From CAZSLC01 sp964607675 (GTDB lineage: Bacteria > Bacteroidota > Bacteroidia > Bacteroidales > UBA932), in NCBI GenBank assembly GCA_964607675.1, contig CAZSLC010000013.1, positions 1-50,411 on the forward strand: DNA of 50,411 bases, given 5' to 3'. The notes under the pieces were generated by a model. The model searched no databases, was not told the DNA's origin, and was given only the letters and a program-made list of their open reading frames with translations. Both the position numbers and the translations under genes were made by a program. Shown one piece after another: positions 26,234 to 34,409 of this stretch. Within the stretch, counting starts at the first letter, position 1, and every line of letters begins with the position of its first letter.

Positions 26234-27307
26234 ATGGAAAGAAAATTATCCAAAATAGATATCCCAGGTGTCGATCTCAACAGACCAATCATTATTGGTG
26301 GACCTTGCAGTGCCGAAAGCAGAGAACAGGTGGTCTCAACAGCCAAGGAACTATCCTCTGCGGGGATAAAGATCTTCAGAGCTGGCCTCTGGAAACCAAG
26401 AACAAGGCCAGGGGGATTTGATGGCGTTGGTAAAATGGGACTTGCCTGGCTTAAAGAGGTCAAAGAGCAGACAGGGATGATGGTAATGACAGAAGTGGCC
26501 ACCCCCACACATCTTGAAGAGGCGGTAAATGGATGTATAGATCTCCTTTGGATTGGTGCAAGGACTACTACTAACCCATTTGCAATGCAAGAGCTTGCAG
26601 ATGCTATGCAGGGTGTCAGATTGCCTATTCTAATCAAAAATCCTGTGAATCCCGATCTTGAGTTGTGGTGTGGAGCCATCGAGAGGCTACTAAATGCAGG
26701 TGTCACAAATATTGGGGTAATTCATAGAGGGTTTAGTTCTTATGAAAGAAACATCTATCGAAACACACCCATCTGGCACATACCGATTGAGCTCAAAAGA
26801 AGATATCCACAATTAACAATATTTTGCGATCCAAGCCATATTGGAGGGAGAAGAGAGCTAATTGCCCCCCTCTGCCAACAAGCCCTCGATCTCAACTTTG
26901 ATGGTCTCTTTATAGAGGTCCACAACCACCCCGACATCGCCCTTAGTGATGCCTTGCAGCAAATTACCCCCTCTGCACTCATCTCCATTTTAAAAAATTT
27001 AATAGTACGGGAAAATAATCAAGCAACAAAAGACATTATTCTTTTAAGAGAAAAGATAGATGAAATCGACAATAGCCTCCTCCATCTACTTTCCAATAGG
27101 ATGTCCATCTCAAGAGAGATAGGTCAATACAAAAAAGAGCACAAAATATCCATTCTTCAAAGCAACAGATACAATGAGTTGATCAAACAAAGAAGCGAAA
27201 TAGGGAGCGAGATGAAACTCGATCCCCAATTCGTAACGGAAATCATGAAAGCCATCCACGAGGAATCCATCAAAATACAAATGGAAGTGATGTCTATATC
27301 TAACTAA
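26234..27307 (+). CDS. Bifunctional DAHP synthase / chorismate mutase
   Basis: A 357-residue fusion. Residues ~1-255 are a 3-deoxy-7-phosphoheptulonate synthase of the short beta type: IIIGGPCSAESREQVV with C25, RAGLWKPRTRPGGFDG, KNPVNPDLELWCGA and FCDPSHIGGRREL. Residues ~268-350 are an AroQ-type chorismate mutase: LREKIDEIDNSLLHLLSNRM then SISREIGQYKKEHK. This order (synthase first, mutase last) is, as I recall, usual in Bacteroidales, where the mutase domain mediates feedback control. It commits carbon to aromatic amino acids and then acts again at prephenate formation. The ATG at 26234 is ~29 bp from the divergent aroB start. Confidence 0.92.
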   Translation: MERKLSKIDIPGVDLNRPIIIGGPCSAESREQVVSTAKELSSAGIKIFRAGLWKPRTRPGGFDGVGKMGLAWLKEVKEQTGMMVMTEVATPTHLEEAVNGCIDLLWIGARTTTNPFAMQELADAMQGVRLPILIKNPVNPDLELWCGAIERLLNAGVTNIGVIHRGFSSYERNIYRNTPIWHIPIELKRRYPQLTIFCDPSHIGGRRELIAPLCQQALDLNFDGLFIEVHNHPDIALSDALQQITPSALISILKNLIVRENNQATKDIILLREKIDEIDNSLLHLLSNRMSISREIGQYKKEHKISILQSNRYNELIKQRSEIGSEMKLDPQFVTEIMKAIHEESIKIQMEVMSISN

Positions 27308-27361
27308 TTTCACTCTTACTCACTTTCATATTTACTTTGTTTACATCTCACTACATCCTAC

Positions 27362-27387
27362 ACGGGTGCTCCATTTTGCGCACCCGT
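27362..27387. terminator. Hairpin after DAHP synthase, possible terminator
   Basis: ACGGGTGC (27362-27369) and GCACCCGT (27380-27387) form a perfect 8-bp GC-rich stem with a 10-nt loop, 54 bp after the end of the DAHP synthase gene. No T-run follows on either strand, so if it ends transcription it is not a classical intrinsic terminator. The scaffold gap starts 17 bp further on. Confidence 0.4.
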
Positions 27388-27404
27388 CGATTACATAAGT
27401 ATCA

Positions 27405-27504
27405 NNNNNNNNNNNNNNNNNNNNNNNNNNNNNNNNNNNNNNNNNNNNNNNNNNNNNNNNNNNNNNNNNNNNNNNNNNNNNNNNNNNNNNNNNNNNNNNN
27501 NNNN
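27405..27504. other. Scaffold gap of 100 N
   Basis: Exactly 100 undetermined bases, a length commonly used as a placeholder when the real gap size is not known. Order and distance of the genes on both sides are therefore scaffold claims, and missing genes cannot be excluded. The bases between the gap and tsf (27505-27538) show no feature I can name. Confidence 0.98.
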
Positions 27505-27538
27505 AGATAACGGGTTTCTAAAATTGTATGACAAATGA

Positions 27539-28531
27539 TTAGTCGTTGAGTGAGAATCTGCTAAATGCTGTAACCTTAACTTCTGGATCAACTGATTTTA
27601 AATAATCAGCTACCGAAATTTTACCGATTTTCACAAACTCTTGCTCTTCTAAAGTACTCTCTTTAAAGAACTTAGAAAGACGTCCTTGAGCTATGCTTTG
27701 AATCATTTGCTCAGGAAGGTTAGCTGCTTTTTCTTCTGCTACTTTTACCTTGATGTCTCTAATTTCTTGAGCTTGAGCTTCTGTGATATTACCTTTCATA
27801 ATACCTTCGTTGATATGCTCTTCGTTTTCGCATGTATAAAGGTTAAAGCCAGCTTTCTTAAGAGCTGCTTCTACAGCTTTTTGTACTTGCTCTTCTTTTG
27901 TCTTCTCGATTGCAATTTCAAGTTCTTTATCCACAACTTCTTTTGGACAATCGTTCTTACTGATTGAAACAGGACTCATAGCGGTGATTTGCATAGCTAT
28001 CTCTTTTCCTACCTCTTCAGCAATAGGTTTGTTGAAACCTACGATGGTTGCAACTTTTTTGTTTGTGTGGATGTAAGAACCAATGTAATTAGCTTCAATT
28101 CTACTGTAAAAAGGAATTGCGTGTTTTTCTCCACTCTTTCCAGTTTGCTGGGTAACAGCCTCTTCTATAGTCTGACCTCCCATATTGGTTGTCATAAGGG
28201 CATCTTTATCAACTGGAAAAGCCGAGAGGGCAGAATCAGCAATATTGTTTACAAGTGATTGGAATTCTTCGTTATTTGCTACGAAGTCTGTCTCACAACC
28301 AAGGCAAACCAAAATTGCCTTTTTGTGATCCGAACTAACTTTAGTGATAACTGCTCCCTCTGTAGTTTCACGGTCTGCACGTTTGGCAGCAACCAATTTA
28401 CCTTTTTCTCTAATAATTTCTTGCGCTCTTTCATAATCGCCTTCAGCCTCTACGAGAGCTTTTTTGCAATCCATCATCCCAGCGCCAGTCATTTTGCGAA
28501 GTTTCGCAACATCTACTGCTTTAATTTCCAT
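27539..28531 (-). CDS. tsf: Translation elongation factor Ts
   Basis: A 330-residue nucleotide exchange factor for EF-Tu. The N-terminal UBA-like domain with VAKLRKMTGAGMMDCKKALV and the start of the core, LVCLGCETDFVANNEEF, are exact family signatures. A length of ~330 residues is usual in Bacteroidales, longer than in E. coli. It follows rpsB by 15 bp, the universal rpsB-tsf pair, and is the last gene of the ribosomal cluster before the scaffold gap. No terminator is visible in the 34 bp left before the gap. Confidence 0.97.
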   Translation of the reverse strand: MEIKAVDVAKLRKMTGAGMMDCKKALVEAEGDYERAQEIIREKGKLVAAKRADRETTEGAVITKVSSDHKKAILVCLGCETDFVANNEEFQSLVNNIADSALSAFPVDKDALMTTNMGGQTIEEAVTQQTGKSGEKHAIPFYSRIEANYIGSYIHTNKKVATIVGFNKPIAEEVGKEIAMQITAMSPVSISKNDCPKEVVDKELEIAIEKTKEEQVQKAVEAALKKAGFNLYTCENEEHINEGIMKGNITEAQAQEIRDIKVKVAEEKAANLPEQMIQSIAQGRLSKFFKESTLEEQEFVKIGKISVADYLKSVDPEVKVTAFSRFSLND

Positions 28532-28546
28532 TGCTTTAATTTTAAA

Positions 28547-29383
28547 TTATTCTTCTTTTTCTGCTTCTTCCTTTACAGGAGCTTCATCCTTTGCGGCAAA
28601 GTGTTTATCAGCAGTTTTGCGTTGACGCATCCTTTTACCTGAACCAGCAGCTGGAGCATCTTCTGTTTTAGAAGCATCTTCTTTATCCTTTTCTAATTTT
28701 CTCTCCTCTAATCCCTCTTTAATTGCACCACATACAGCTTCTAATACCATAGAAACTGATTTTGCAGCATCGTCATTAGCCGGAATCACATAATCAATTG
28801 GAGTAGGATCGCAACAAGTATCAACCATAGCGATTACGGGGATATTAAGACGATTTGCCTCTCTAACAGCGTTCATCTCTTTTTGAACGTCAACTACAAA
28901 TAATGCAGAAGGTAATCTGTTTAAGTCAGCAATAGAACCTAAGTTCTTTTCAAGTTTAGCTCTTTGGCGTGTCACTTGCAATCTCTCACGTTTTGCAAGA
29001 GTTTCAAATGTGCCATCAGCTATCATTTTATCAATAGTGTTCATCTTCTTAACTGCCTTACGAATAGTAGGGAAGTTAGTAAGCATTCCACCTGGCCATC
29101 TCTCTGTTACATATGGCATGTTCACAGATTGAGCATATTCTGCAACAATATCTTTGGCCTGTTTTTTTGTAGCAACAAACAAGATCCTGCGTCCTGCGCG
29201 TGCAAGTTGCTTAGCTATATTTGCTGCATCATCTATTTTGACAACAGTTTTATGCAGGTCGATAATGTGAATCCCATTTTTTTCCATAAAAATATATGGA
29301 GCCATCTTAGGATTCCATTTTCTCTTCAAGTGTCCGAAGTGTACACGTGCATCTAGTAAGTCTTGGAAATTTGTTCTAGGCAT
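28547..29383 (-). CDS. rpsB: 30S ribosomal protein S2
   Basis: A 278-residue S2 protein. Conserved segments are clear: DLLDARVHFGHLKRKWNPKM, HIIDLHKTV, RWPGGMLTNFPTIRKAV and ALFVVDVQKEMNAVREANRL, with AMVDTCCDPTPIDYVIPAND. The last ~50 residues are a charged Lys/Glu/Ala tail (from EERKLEKDKEDA) that goes beyond the folded domain; such tails are common in Bacteroidota S2. It is separated from rpsI by 179 bp holding several hairpins, so rpsB-tsf may be controlled apart from rplM-rpsI. Confidence 0.97.
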   Translation of the reverse strand: MPRTNFQDLLDARVHFGHLKRKWNPKMAPYIFMEKNGIHIIDLHKTVVKIDDAANIAKQLARAGRRILFVATKKQAKDIVAEYAQSVNMPYVTERWPGGMLTNFPTIRKAVKKMNTIDKMIADGTFETLAKRERLQVTRQRAKLEKNLGSIADLNRLPSALFVVDVQKEMNAVREANRLNIPVIAMVDTCCDPTPIDYVIPANDDAAKSVSMVLEAVCGAIKEGLEERKLEKDKEDASKTEDAPAAGSGKRMRQRKTADKHFAAKDEAPVKEEAEKEE

Positions 29384-29418
29384 TTTTCTAATTTTTAATG
29401 TGTTTGTCTCTTATTTTC

Positions 29419-29521
29419 AAGAGTTCTCTTTTTTAATTTTAGAGTAGCGACCTATTGTCGGTCTCTTAAATTTTCCGCATAACGATAAACAATCGGTAGC
29501 CTTTAATTGGATCCTATCGTT
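29419..29521 (-). promoter_or_regulatory. Candidate structured leader of rpsB
   Basis: The 179-bp gap between rpsI and rpsB contains three nested inverted repeats: AACGATA/TATCGTT (29481-29487 with 29515-29521), AGAG-tag-CGAC with GTCG-gt-CTCT (29441-29466) and AAGAG/CTCTT (29419-29430). No TAnnTTTG element was found here. In E. coli S2 represses its own rpsB-tsf mRNA; a comparable r-protein-binding leader is the inference. Confidence 0.4.
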
Positions 29522-29562
29522 TAATCTTTATGTGCAATAATTTGTAAATCAGTTAATAAATA

Positions 29563-29955
29563 CTAACGTTTGCTGAATTGGAAGCGTCTGCGTGCACCAG
29601 GTTGACCGGGTTTCTTTCTTTCAACTTCGCGAGCATCGCGAGTTAAGAATCCGTTTGATTTCAATACAGGACGATAAGACTCTTTATCAATCTCGCAAAG
29701 TGCGCGAGCGATAGCTAAGCGTAAAGCTTCTGCTTGGCCTTTGATTCCGCCTCCGTCAAGGTTAACCTTGATATCGAATTTGGCCTCAGTTCCTGTGAGA
29801 TTTAAAGGTTGCATTACGATGTAACGAAGTGTCTCTTCTTTGAAGTATTCATTAAGAGGGCGTTCGTTGATGGTAATATTACCTTTTCCCGTAGTGTTCA
29901 CATAAACGCGAGCAACTGCTGATTTACGTCTTCCAAGGGCGTTGATTAATTCCAT
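29563..29955 (-). CDS. rpsI: 30S ribosomal protein S9
   Basis: A 130-residue S9 protein. It starts with NALGRRKSAVARVYV and has GGGIKGQAEALRLAIARAL in the centre and a basic C-terminus ending RFQFSKR; the final SKR enters the P-site tRNA contact in the ribosome. It lies 13 bp after rplM, the universal L13-S9 pair. Confidence 0.97.
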   Translation of the reverse strand: MELINALGRRKSAVARVYVNTTGKGNITINERPLNEYFKEETLRYIVMQPLNLTGTEAKFDIKVNLDGGGIKGQAEALRLAIARALCEIDKESYRPVLKSNGFLTRDAREVERKKPGQPGARRRFQFSKR

Positions 29956-29968
29956 GCTCTGTTTACTT

Positions 29969-30418
29969 TTAATCGTTTAAATTAATAATTTTTGGTGATT
30001 GTGCTTGGTGTGGATGCTCAGGTCCTTCATATACATAAAGGTTGCGGAACAAATCTGAACCAAGACGGTTTTTGGGAAGCATTCCTTTTACAGCTTCCAT
30101 AACTACGGCTGTTGGTTTACGCTCCAAAAGCTCTTTAGGTGTGGCAAAACGTTGTCCGCCAGGATAACCTGTATGGCGAACATATTGTTTTTCTGTTAAC
30201 TTCTTACCTGTAAAACGGACTTTTTCTGCATTGACAATGATTACATTGTCTCCACAATCCATATGAGGTGTGTAGTTAACTTTATGCTTTCCACGTAGCA
30301 ATATTGCCACTTTGGAAGCAAGCCTACCTACGATTTGATCGGTGGCATCAACCAATACCCACTCTTTATTGATGGTCTGCGGGTTAGCCGACACTGTTTT
30401 GTAACTTTGTGTGTCCAC
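29969..30418 (-). CDS. rplM: 50S ribosomal protein L13
   Basis: A 149-residue L13 protein with WVLVDATDQIVGRLASKVAI, YTPHMDCGDNVIIVNAEKV and the family motif AVKGMLPKNRLG. It is the first gene of the ribosomal cluster rplM-rpsI-rpsB-tsf on the minus strand. A promoter with both Bacteroidota elements lies ~60 bp upstream, and a GC-rich hairpin would form at the very 5' end of its mRNA, so control at the leader is possible. Confidence 0.97.
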   Translation of the reverse strand: MDTQSYKTVSANPQTINKEWVLVDATDQIVGRLASKVAILLRGKHKVNYTPHMDCGDNVIIVNAEKVRFTGKKLTEKQYVRHTGYPGGQRFATPKELLERKPTAVVMEAVKGMLPKNRLGSDLFRNLYVYEGPEHPHQAQSPKIINLND

Positions 30419-30458
30419 TTTGTTGATTTTTAAGTTAATACTATAATAAAATTGCGAT

Positions 30459-30477
30459 CCCCCATAAATTAGGGGGG
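30459..30477 (-). promoter_or_regulatory. Hairpin at the 5' end of the rplM mRNA
   Basis: CCCCC (30459-30463) and GGGGGG (30472-30477) form a stem with an 8-nt AT loop. Judged from the -7 element at 30480-30487, transcription starts within a few bases of this hairpin, so it would cap the mRNA 5' end. It may stabilise the mRNA or belong to an L13 autoregulatory leader. Confidence 0.45.
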
Positions 30478-30479
30478 TG

Positions 30480-30510
30480 CAAATATAGACATTTTATTTT
30501 AAGTGGCAAA
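30480..30510 (-). promoter_or_regulatory. Promoter of the rplM ribosomal cluster
   Basis: On the minus strand a TTTG (plus 30507-30510) is followed after exactly 19 bp by TATATTTG (plus 30480-30487). This matches the Bacteroidota consensus TTTG at -33 and TAnnTTTG at -7 at every fixed position and is the best promoter in the window. The leader to the rplM ATG would be ~55-60 nt. Confidence 0.7.
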
Positions 30511-30521
30511 AGATTATTGAT

Positions 30522-31502
30522 TTAGCCCTCCCCCCATCTCTCTCTTATATAATCTAATATGTGTAAAATACATGTAGAATCAGCCTCTGTGACAAGCTTG
30601 AGTCTTGTCTCTTTAAAATCGGGTAATCCCTTAAAATAAGATGAAAAATGTCTTCTCATCTCAAGGACACCACGCCTCTCACCCTTTATCTCTATTGATT
30701 TTGCGAGGTGGTCCTTAGCCATTGTCACCCTCTCTGCCACACTCATAGCAGGAAGTACCTCCCCTGTATCGAGAAAATGTCTCATTTCTCTAAATATCCA
30801 AGGGTGACCAAAACTGGCCCTCCCCACCATTACAGCATCTACCCCATATTTATCAAATGCAGCCCCTGCCTCCTCTGGCGTGCGAATATCTCCATTTCCG
30901 ATAATTGGGATTTTCATCCTTTGATTGTTTTTCACCTCACCTATCAATGTCCAATCTGCCTCTCCCCTATACATTTGGCACCTCGTCCTTCCATGGATGG
31001 TAAGGGCAGCAATCCCAACATCTTGCAACCTCTCTGCAAGCTCCACGATTATTTTAGAATCATCATCCCATCCCAAACGTGTTTTCACCGTAACAGGGAG
31101 TTTCACCGCCTCTACTACCCTTCGCGTGATCTCCACCATTTTATCTGGCTCCCTCATCATGCCAGATCCCGCACCACGACGGGCGATTTTATTAACAGGA
31201 CAGCCGAAATTGATATCAATCAGATCTGGGGCAGCCGCTTCAACCCTTATTGCAGACTCCACCATTGCATCTGGAATATGGCCATAGATCTGCATCCCTA
31301 TAGGCCTTTCATATTCATAGATTTTCAACTTGTATAGAGAACCAGGAACATCCCTGATCAATCCATCGGAAGAGATGAACTCTGTATAGAGCATATCTGC
31401 CCCAAAGCTTTTACAAATGTACCTAAATGAGGCATCTGTGACATCCTCCATAGGGGCAAGAAACAATGGTTTATCCCTTAATTCAATTTTCCCAATCTTC
31501 AT
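30522..31502 (-). CDS. dusB: tRNA-dihydrouridine synthase (DusB-like)
   Basis: A 326-residue flavoenzyme that reduces uridines in tRNA D-loops. The FMN barrel begins with LFLAPMEDVTDASFRYICKS; the catalytic cysteine C101 lies in DINFGCPVNKIARRGAGSGM; later come VKTRLGWDD, ALTIHGRTRCQMYRGEADW, GNGDIRTPEEA and GVDAVMVGRASFGHPWIF, all typical of the DusB group. Its stop is 19 bp before the -33 box of the rplM promoter, so readthrough into the ribosomal genes is possible. It is divergent from pfkA across 60 bp. Confidence 0.93.
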   Translation of the reverse strand: MKIGKIELRDKPLFLAPMEDVTDASFRYICKSFGADMLYTEFISSDGLIRDVPGSLYKLKIYEYERPIGMQIYGHIPDAMVESAIRVEAAAPDLIDINFGCPVNKIARRGAGSGMMREPDKMVEITRRVVEAVKLPVTVKTRLGWDDDSKIIVELAERLQDVGIAALTIHGRTRCQMYRGEADWTLIGEVKNNQRMKIPIIGNGDIRTPEEAGAAFDKYGVDAVMVGRASFGHPWIFREMRHFLDTGEVLPAMSVAERVTMAKDHLAKSIEIKGERRGVLEMRRHFSSYFKGLPDFKETRLKLVTEADSTCILHILDYIRERWGEG

Positions 31503-31506
31503 TGCG

Positions 31507-31514
31507 CAAAAATA
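31507..31514 (-). promoter_or_regulatory. Candidate -7 promoter element of dusB
   Basis: On the minus strand TATTTTTG matches TAnnTTTG at all fixed positions. It ends only 4 bp from the dusB ATG, so the mRNA would have almost no leader. The nearest TTTG upstream (plus CAAA 31541-31544) is 26 bp away, longer than the usual 19-21. Confidence 0.35.
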
Positions 31515-31562
31515 TAAAGAATTATCTTAATTTTACACTCCAAATCATTTCATATAACGACA

Positions 31563-32546
31563 ATGAGCACAGAAATTAAAAAAATTGGAGTCCTCACATC
31601 AGGAGGAGATGCACCAGGAATGAATGCAGCCATTAGGGCAGTCGTACGTTCATCTATTTACTACGGAAGAGAGGTTGTCGGTATCTCAAGGGGATATACT
31701 GGTATTTTGAATAAGTTGTTTATCCCCATGCAGACACACTCTGTATCCAAAATAATCTCCCTCGGAGGGACATTTCTCAAATCATCTCGCTGCCCTGAAT
31801 TTAAAGAGAAGGCAAATAGAGAAATAGCAGTGAAAAACATGAGAGAAGCAGGAATTGATGCCCTTGTAGTCATAGGAGGCGACGGCTCATTCAGAGGTGC
31901 CAACCTAATCTGCAAAGAATTCAATTTCCCCGTTGTAGGGGTTCCAGGCACCATTGACAACGATATTTATGGTACCAACTACACAATAGGATTTGACACT
32001 GCCATCAATACCGCAGTGTCAGCCATCGACAAACTCCGTGATACTGCAGACAGTCACAATCTTGTCTTCTTCGCAGAGGTTATGGGGAGGGAGTCAGGAT
32101 TTATCGCCCTCAGTACAGCCATAGCAACAGGGGCAGAAGCGACACTGATACCAGAGCATCAGACAAGCATTGATTCTCTATGTGAATACCTCCTACGGGA
32201 GAGGAGAAAAAATAAAACTTCTGGTATAATAATAGTGGCAGAGGGATTTTGTGGCGGCAGTGCGCAAATGGTAGCAGAGAAGGTTAAGGAGAAACTTCCC
32301 GACTATGAGACACGCGTCACCACACTTGGCCACATACAAAGAGGGGGGTCACCCTCTTGCAAAGACAGAGTCCTAGCAAGCACACTTGGACATGAAGCAG
32401 TAGCTGCCCTCGTTGATGGTAAATCGGGCATCATGGTTGGAATAAATGGCAACAACATTGTCTATGTCCCATTTGAAGAGGCTACATCCAAAAGAAACGA
32501 AATAAGTGACCACCTTTACGAAGTGGCAAAGATCTTATCTATTTAG
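31563..32546 (+). CDS. pfkA: ATP-dependent 6-phosphofructokinase
   Basis: A 327-residue phosphofructokinase, the committed step of glycolysis. Motifs in order: IGVLTSGGDAPGMNAAIRAV, VIGGDGSFRGA (~residues 103-113; the glycine of GGDGS indicates ATP rather than pyrophosphate use), VPGTIDNDIYGTNYTIGFDT with the catalytic aspartates, AEVMGRESGFIAL and GHIQRGGSPSCKDRV. The length fits bacterial PfkA. It converges on the last gene of the Sus operon with 8 bp of coding overlap. It lies beside, but not in, the starch operon; its glycolytic role fits the sugar supply from that operon. Confidence 0.95.
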   Translation: MSTEIKKIGVLTSGGDAPGMNAAIRAVVRSSIYYGREVVGISRGYTGILNKLFIPMQTHSVSKIISLGGTFLKSSRCPEFKEKANREIAVKNMREAGIDALVVIGGDGSFRGANLICKEFNFPVVGVPGTIDNDIYGTNYTIGFDTAINTAVSAIDKLRDTADSHNLVFFAEVMGRESGFIALSTAIATGAEATLIPEHQTSIDSLCEYLLRERRKNKTSGIIIVAEGFCGGSAQMVAEKVKEKLPDYETRVTTLGHIQRGGSPSCKDRVLASTLGHEAVAALVDGKSGIMVGINGNNIVYVPFEEATSKRNEISDHLYEVAKILSI

Positions 32547-34398
32547 AGACAACAAATACCGCACTACTCAAAGGTGGCTGAGTAAATTGCTCTCCCACCT
32601 TTATTTGTTCACCATTGATGACATTATTCATCACAACACCATCAACAGGGAGAACCTCACGGTATTGATCCCACACTAAATGATATGGAGCCACCCCATT
32701 GTTTATTACTACCATCACTAACTCATCATCAGTATAACGAAAATAGACGTAGCAATTGGAAGAAGAGTTCGGCAAGAAATGCTTTAAGGCTCCATAAGTA
32801 ATAGCCTTAGACCCCTTTCGCCACTGAAGAAGGGACTTAGTATGGTTAAAAAGGGCATTTTCTTGCTCCGTTCTCCCCTCTGTGGTAAATGCATTTCTCT
32901 TATCACCCTTCCACCCCCCTGGGAAATCTCTTCTCTCTTGGACATGACCAGAAGTGCCATCTTCAGAGCGAAGCATTATCTCATCACCCGTATATAGCTG
33001 AGGGATACCCCTTGTAGTCAAAATAAGGGTAGTAGCATTAATCATCCTCTGTGCAAGGAGATCCTCACTCACATCTGTACCACCAAGGGAATAAGCAGCT
33101 CTTGGAGTATCATGATTAGACATAAAAATCAATAGATTCTCGGCTCTTTTATATGCAAAATCATGTGAAAGAGCGTTGTATATCCTCTTTATCCCTCTGT
33201 CCCACATAGGAACTGCATCATTTTCTTTAAATGCCAAAGGAATATTATCTTGTAGTACGAAATCCATAATCATAGGGAGTGAATTTGTCTCTCCGTCTCC
33301 CTCCCAGTATGCCAATTCCAAGGCAGAGTGGAACCAGCACTCTCCCATAATAGTAAGATTGGGATACTCCTTTAAAATAGATGCCGTCCACTCCTCCGTC
33401 TTCTCTTTATTCCCATAAGGATAAGTATCAACCCTTATACCATCAAGATCAGCAAACTCCACCCACCACACAGCATTCTGTTTAAAATACTGAAGAAGAA
33501 ATGGGTTTTTGAAATTCATATCGGGCATTGTGGTATCGAACCACCCTGTAACACATAAATTTTTGTCATATTCGCTCGCATGTGGATCTGCATGAGTTGA
33601 CATAGCAAAATTAGAATTGGTATATTTGTCAAACTGGTTGATCCAATCTTTAAAAGGGAGATCTTTCATCCACCAGTGTTCAGTCCCACAATGATTTGGG
33701 ACCATATCTTGAATAAACTTCAACCCCTTTGCATGTGCAGTGGCAACAAGAGATTTGTAATATTCATTGGTACCAAAACGGGGATCAACTCTATAATAAT
33801 CTCCACAAGCATATCCATGGTAAGAGGCTTTAAATTCATTGTCAACCAATATAGGGGTAGGCCAAATAGTGGTAACACCCAATTCAGCAAAGTAGTCAAG
33901 ATGATTCATTATCCCCTCCAAGTCACCTCCATGCCTCCCTCCCACATCACTTCTGTTCGCAACCTCATTCATCAATTTGGAAGAATCATTCTTTTTATTT
34001 CCATTGGAAAATCTGTCTGCCATTAAGAGGTATACAACGTCCTCTCTGCCAAATCCATTCCTCTGGGCAGAGCCCTCTCTTCTTTTATGAAAGGTATAAT
34101 CAAACTTCCTCTTCCCCCCTTTCTTATCAGTCATCGTGAATCTATATTGTCCCTCTTTTAAAGAAGATTTAAGTTCAAGATCAATAAAAAGATAGTTGGG
34201 ACTATCCCCATTGTGGAGTGCCTTTACAACAATATCTTCACTGTTTACAACCACATGTGCATCTGAAATATCATTGCTATAAACCATCAAAGTTAGAGGG
34301 GTATTCATCCCAACCCACCAACAAGGGGGTTCAACCCTCTCTACCCCAGAAAAAAGATTAAGACCTATACTCACAAGAAATGTTATTACAAAATTCAT
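32539..34398 (-). CDS. GH13 neopullulanase/cyclomaltodextrinase-like enzyme (SusA-like)
   Basis: A 619-residue alpha-amylase family enzyme with a simple signal peptide (MNFVITFLVSIGLNLFSGVE) and no lipobox cysteine, so probably periplasmic. Residues ~22-105 form the N-terminal beta domain of cyclomaltodextrinases, followed by the GH13 barrel. Catalytic residues are visible: nucleophile D324 in DLDGIRVDTYPY, acid/base E353 in TIMGECWFH, and D430 in FMSNHDTPRA. HGGDLEGIMNHLDYFAELGV and DMVPNHCGTEHWW are subfamily-like. This is the SusA layout of B. thetaiotaomicron, where the enzyme cuts maltooligosaccharides in the periplasm. It is the last gene of the operon, 11 bp after the previous amylase, and overlaps pfkA by 8 bp at its end. 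Confidence 0.9.
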   Translation of the reverse strand: MNFVITFLVSIGLNLFSGVERVEPPCWWVGMNTPLTLMVYSNDISDAHVVVNSEDIVVKALHNGDSPNYLFIDLELKSSLKEGQYRFTMTDKKGGKRKFDYTFHKRREGSAQRNGFGREDVVYLLMADRFSNGNKKNDSSKLMNEVANRSDVGGRHGGDLEGIMNHLDYFAELGVTTIWPTPILVDNEFKASYHGYACGDYYRVDPRFGTNEYYKSLVATAHAKGLKFIQDMVPNHCGTEHWWMKDLPFKDWINQFDKYTNSNFAMSTHADPHASEYDKNLCVTGWFDTTMPDMNFKNPFLLQYFKQNAVWWVEFADLDGIRVDTYPYGNKEKTEEWTASILKEYPNLTIMGECWFHSALELAYWEGDGETNSLPMIMDFVLQDNIPLAFKENDAVPMWDRGIKRIYNALSHDFAYKRAENLLIFMSNHDTPRAAYSLGGTDVSEDLLAQRMINATTLILTTRGIPQLYTGDEIMLRSEDGTSGHVQERRDFPGGWKGDKRNAFTTEGRTEQENALFNHTKSLLQWRKGSKAITYGALKHFLPNSSSNCYVYFRYTDDELVMVVINNGVAPYHLVWDQYREVLPVDGVVMNNVINGEQIKVGEQFTQPPLSSAVFVVSK

Positions 34399-34409
34399 AT
34401 CATTATTTT

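Noticed and set aside
26176..26706. 176-residue minus-strand frame opposite DAHP synthase
   Set aside because: It is antisense to conserved catalytic motifs of the DAHP synthase and shows no domain of its own.
27391..27591. Minus-strand reading frame crossing the N run
   Set aside because: Half of it is undetermined sequence and the rest overlaps the end of tsf; no support.
30708..31337. 209-residue plus-strand frame opposite dusB
   Set aside because: Antisense to dusB, His/Pro-rich, and no recognisable motif or ribosome site.
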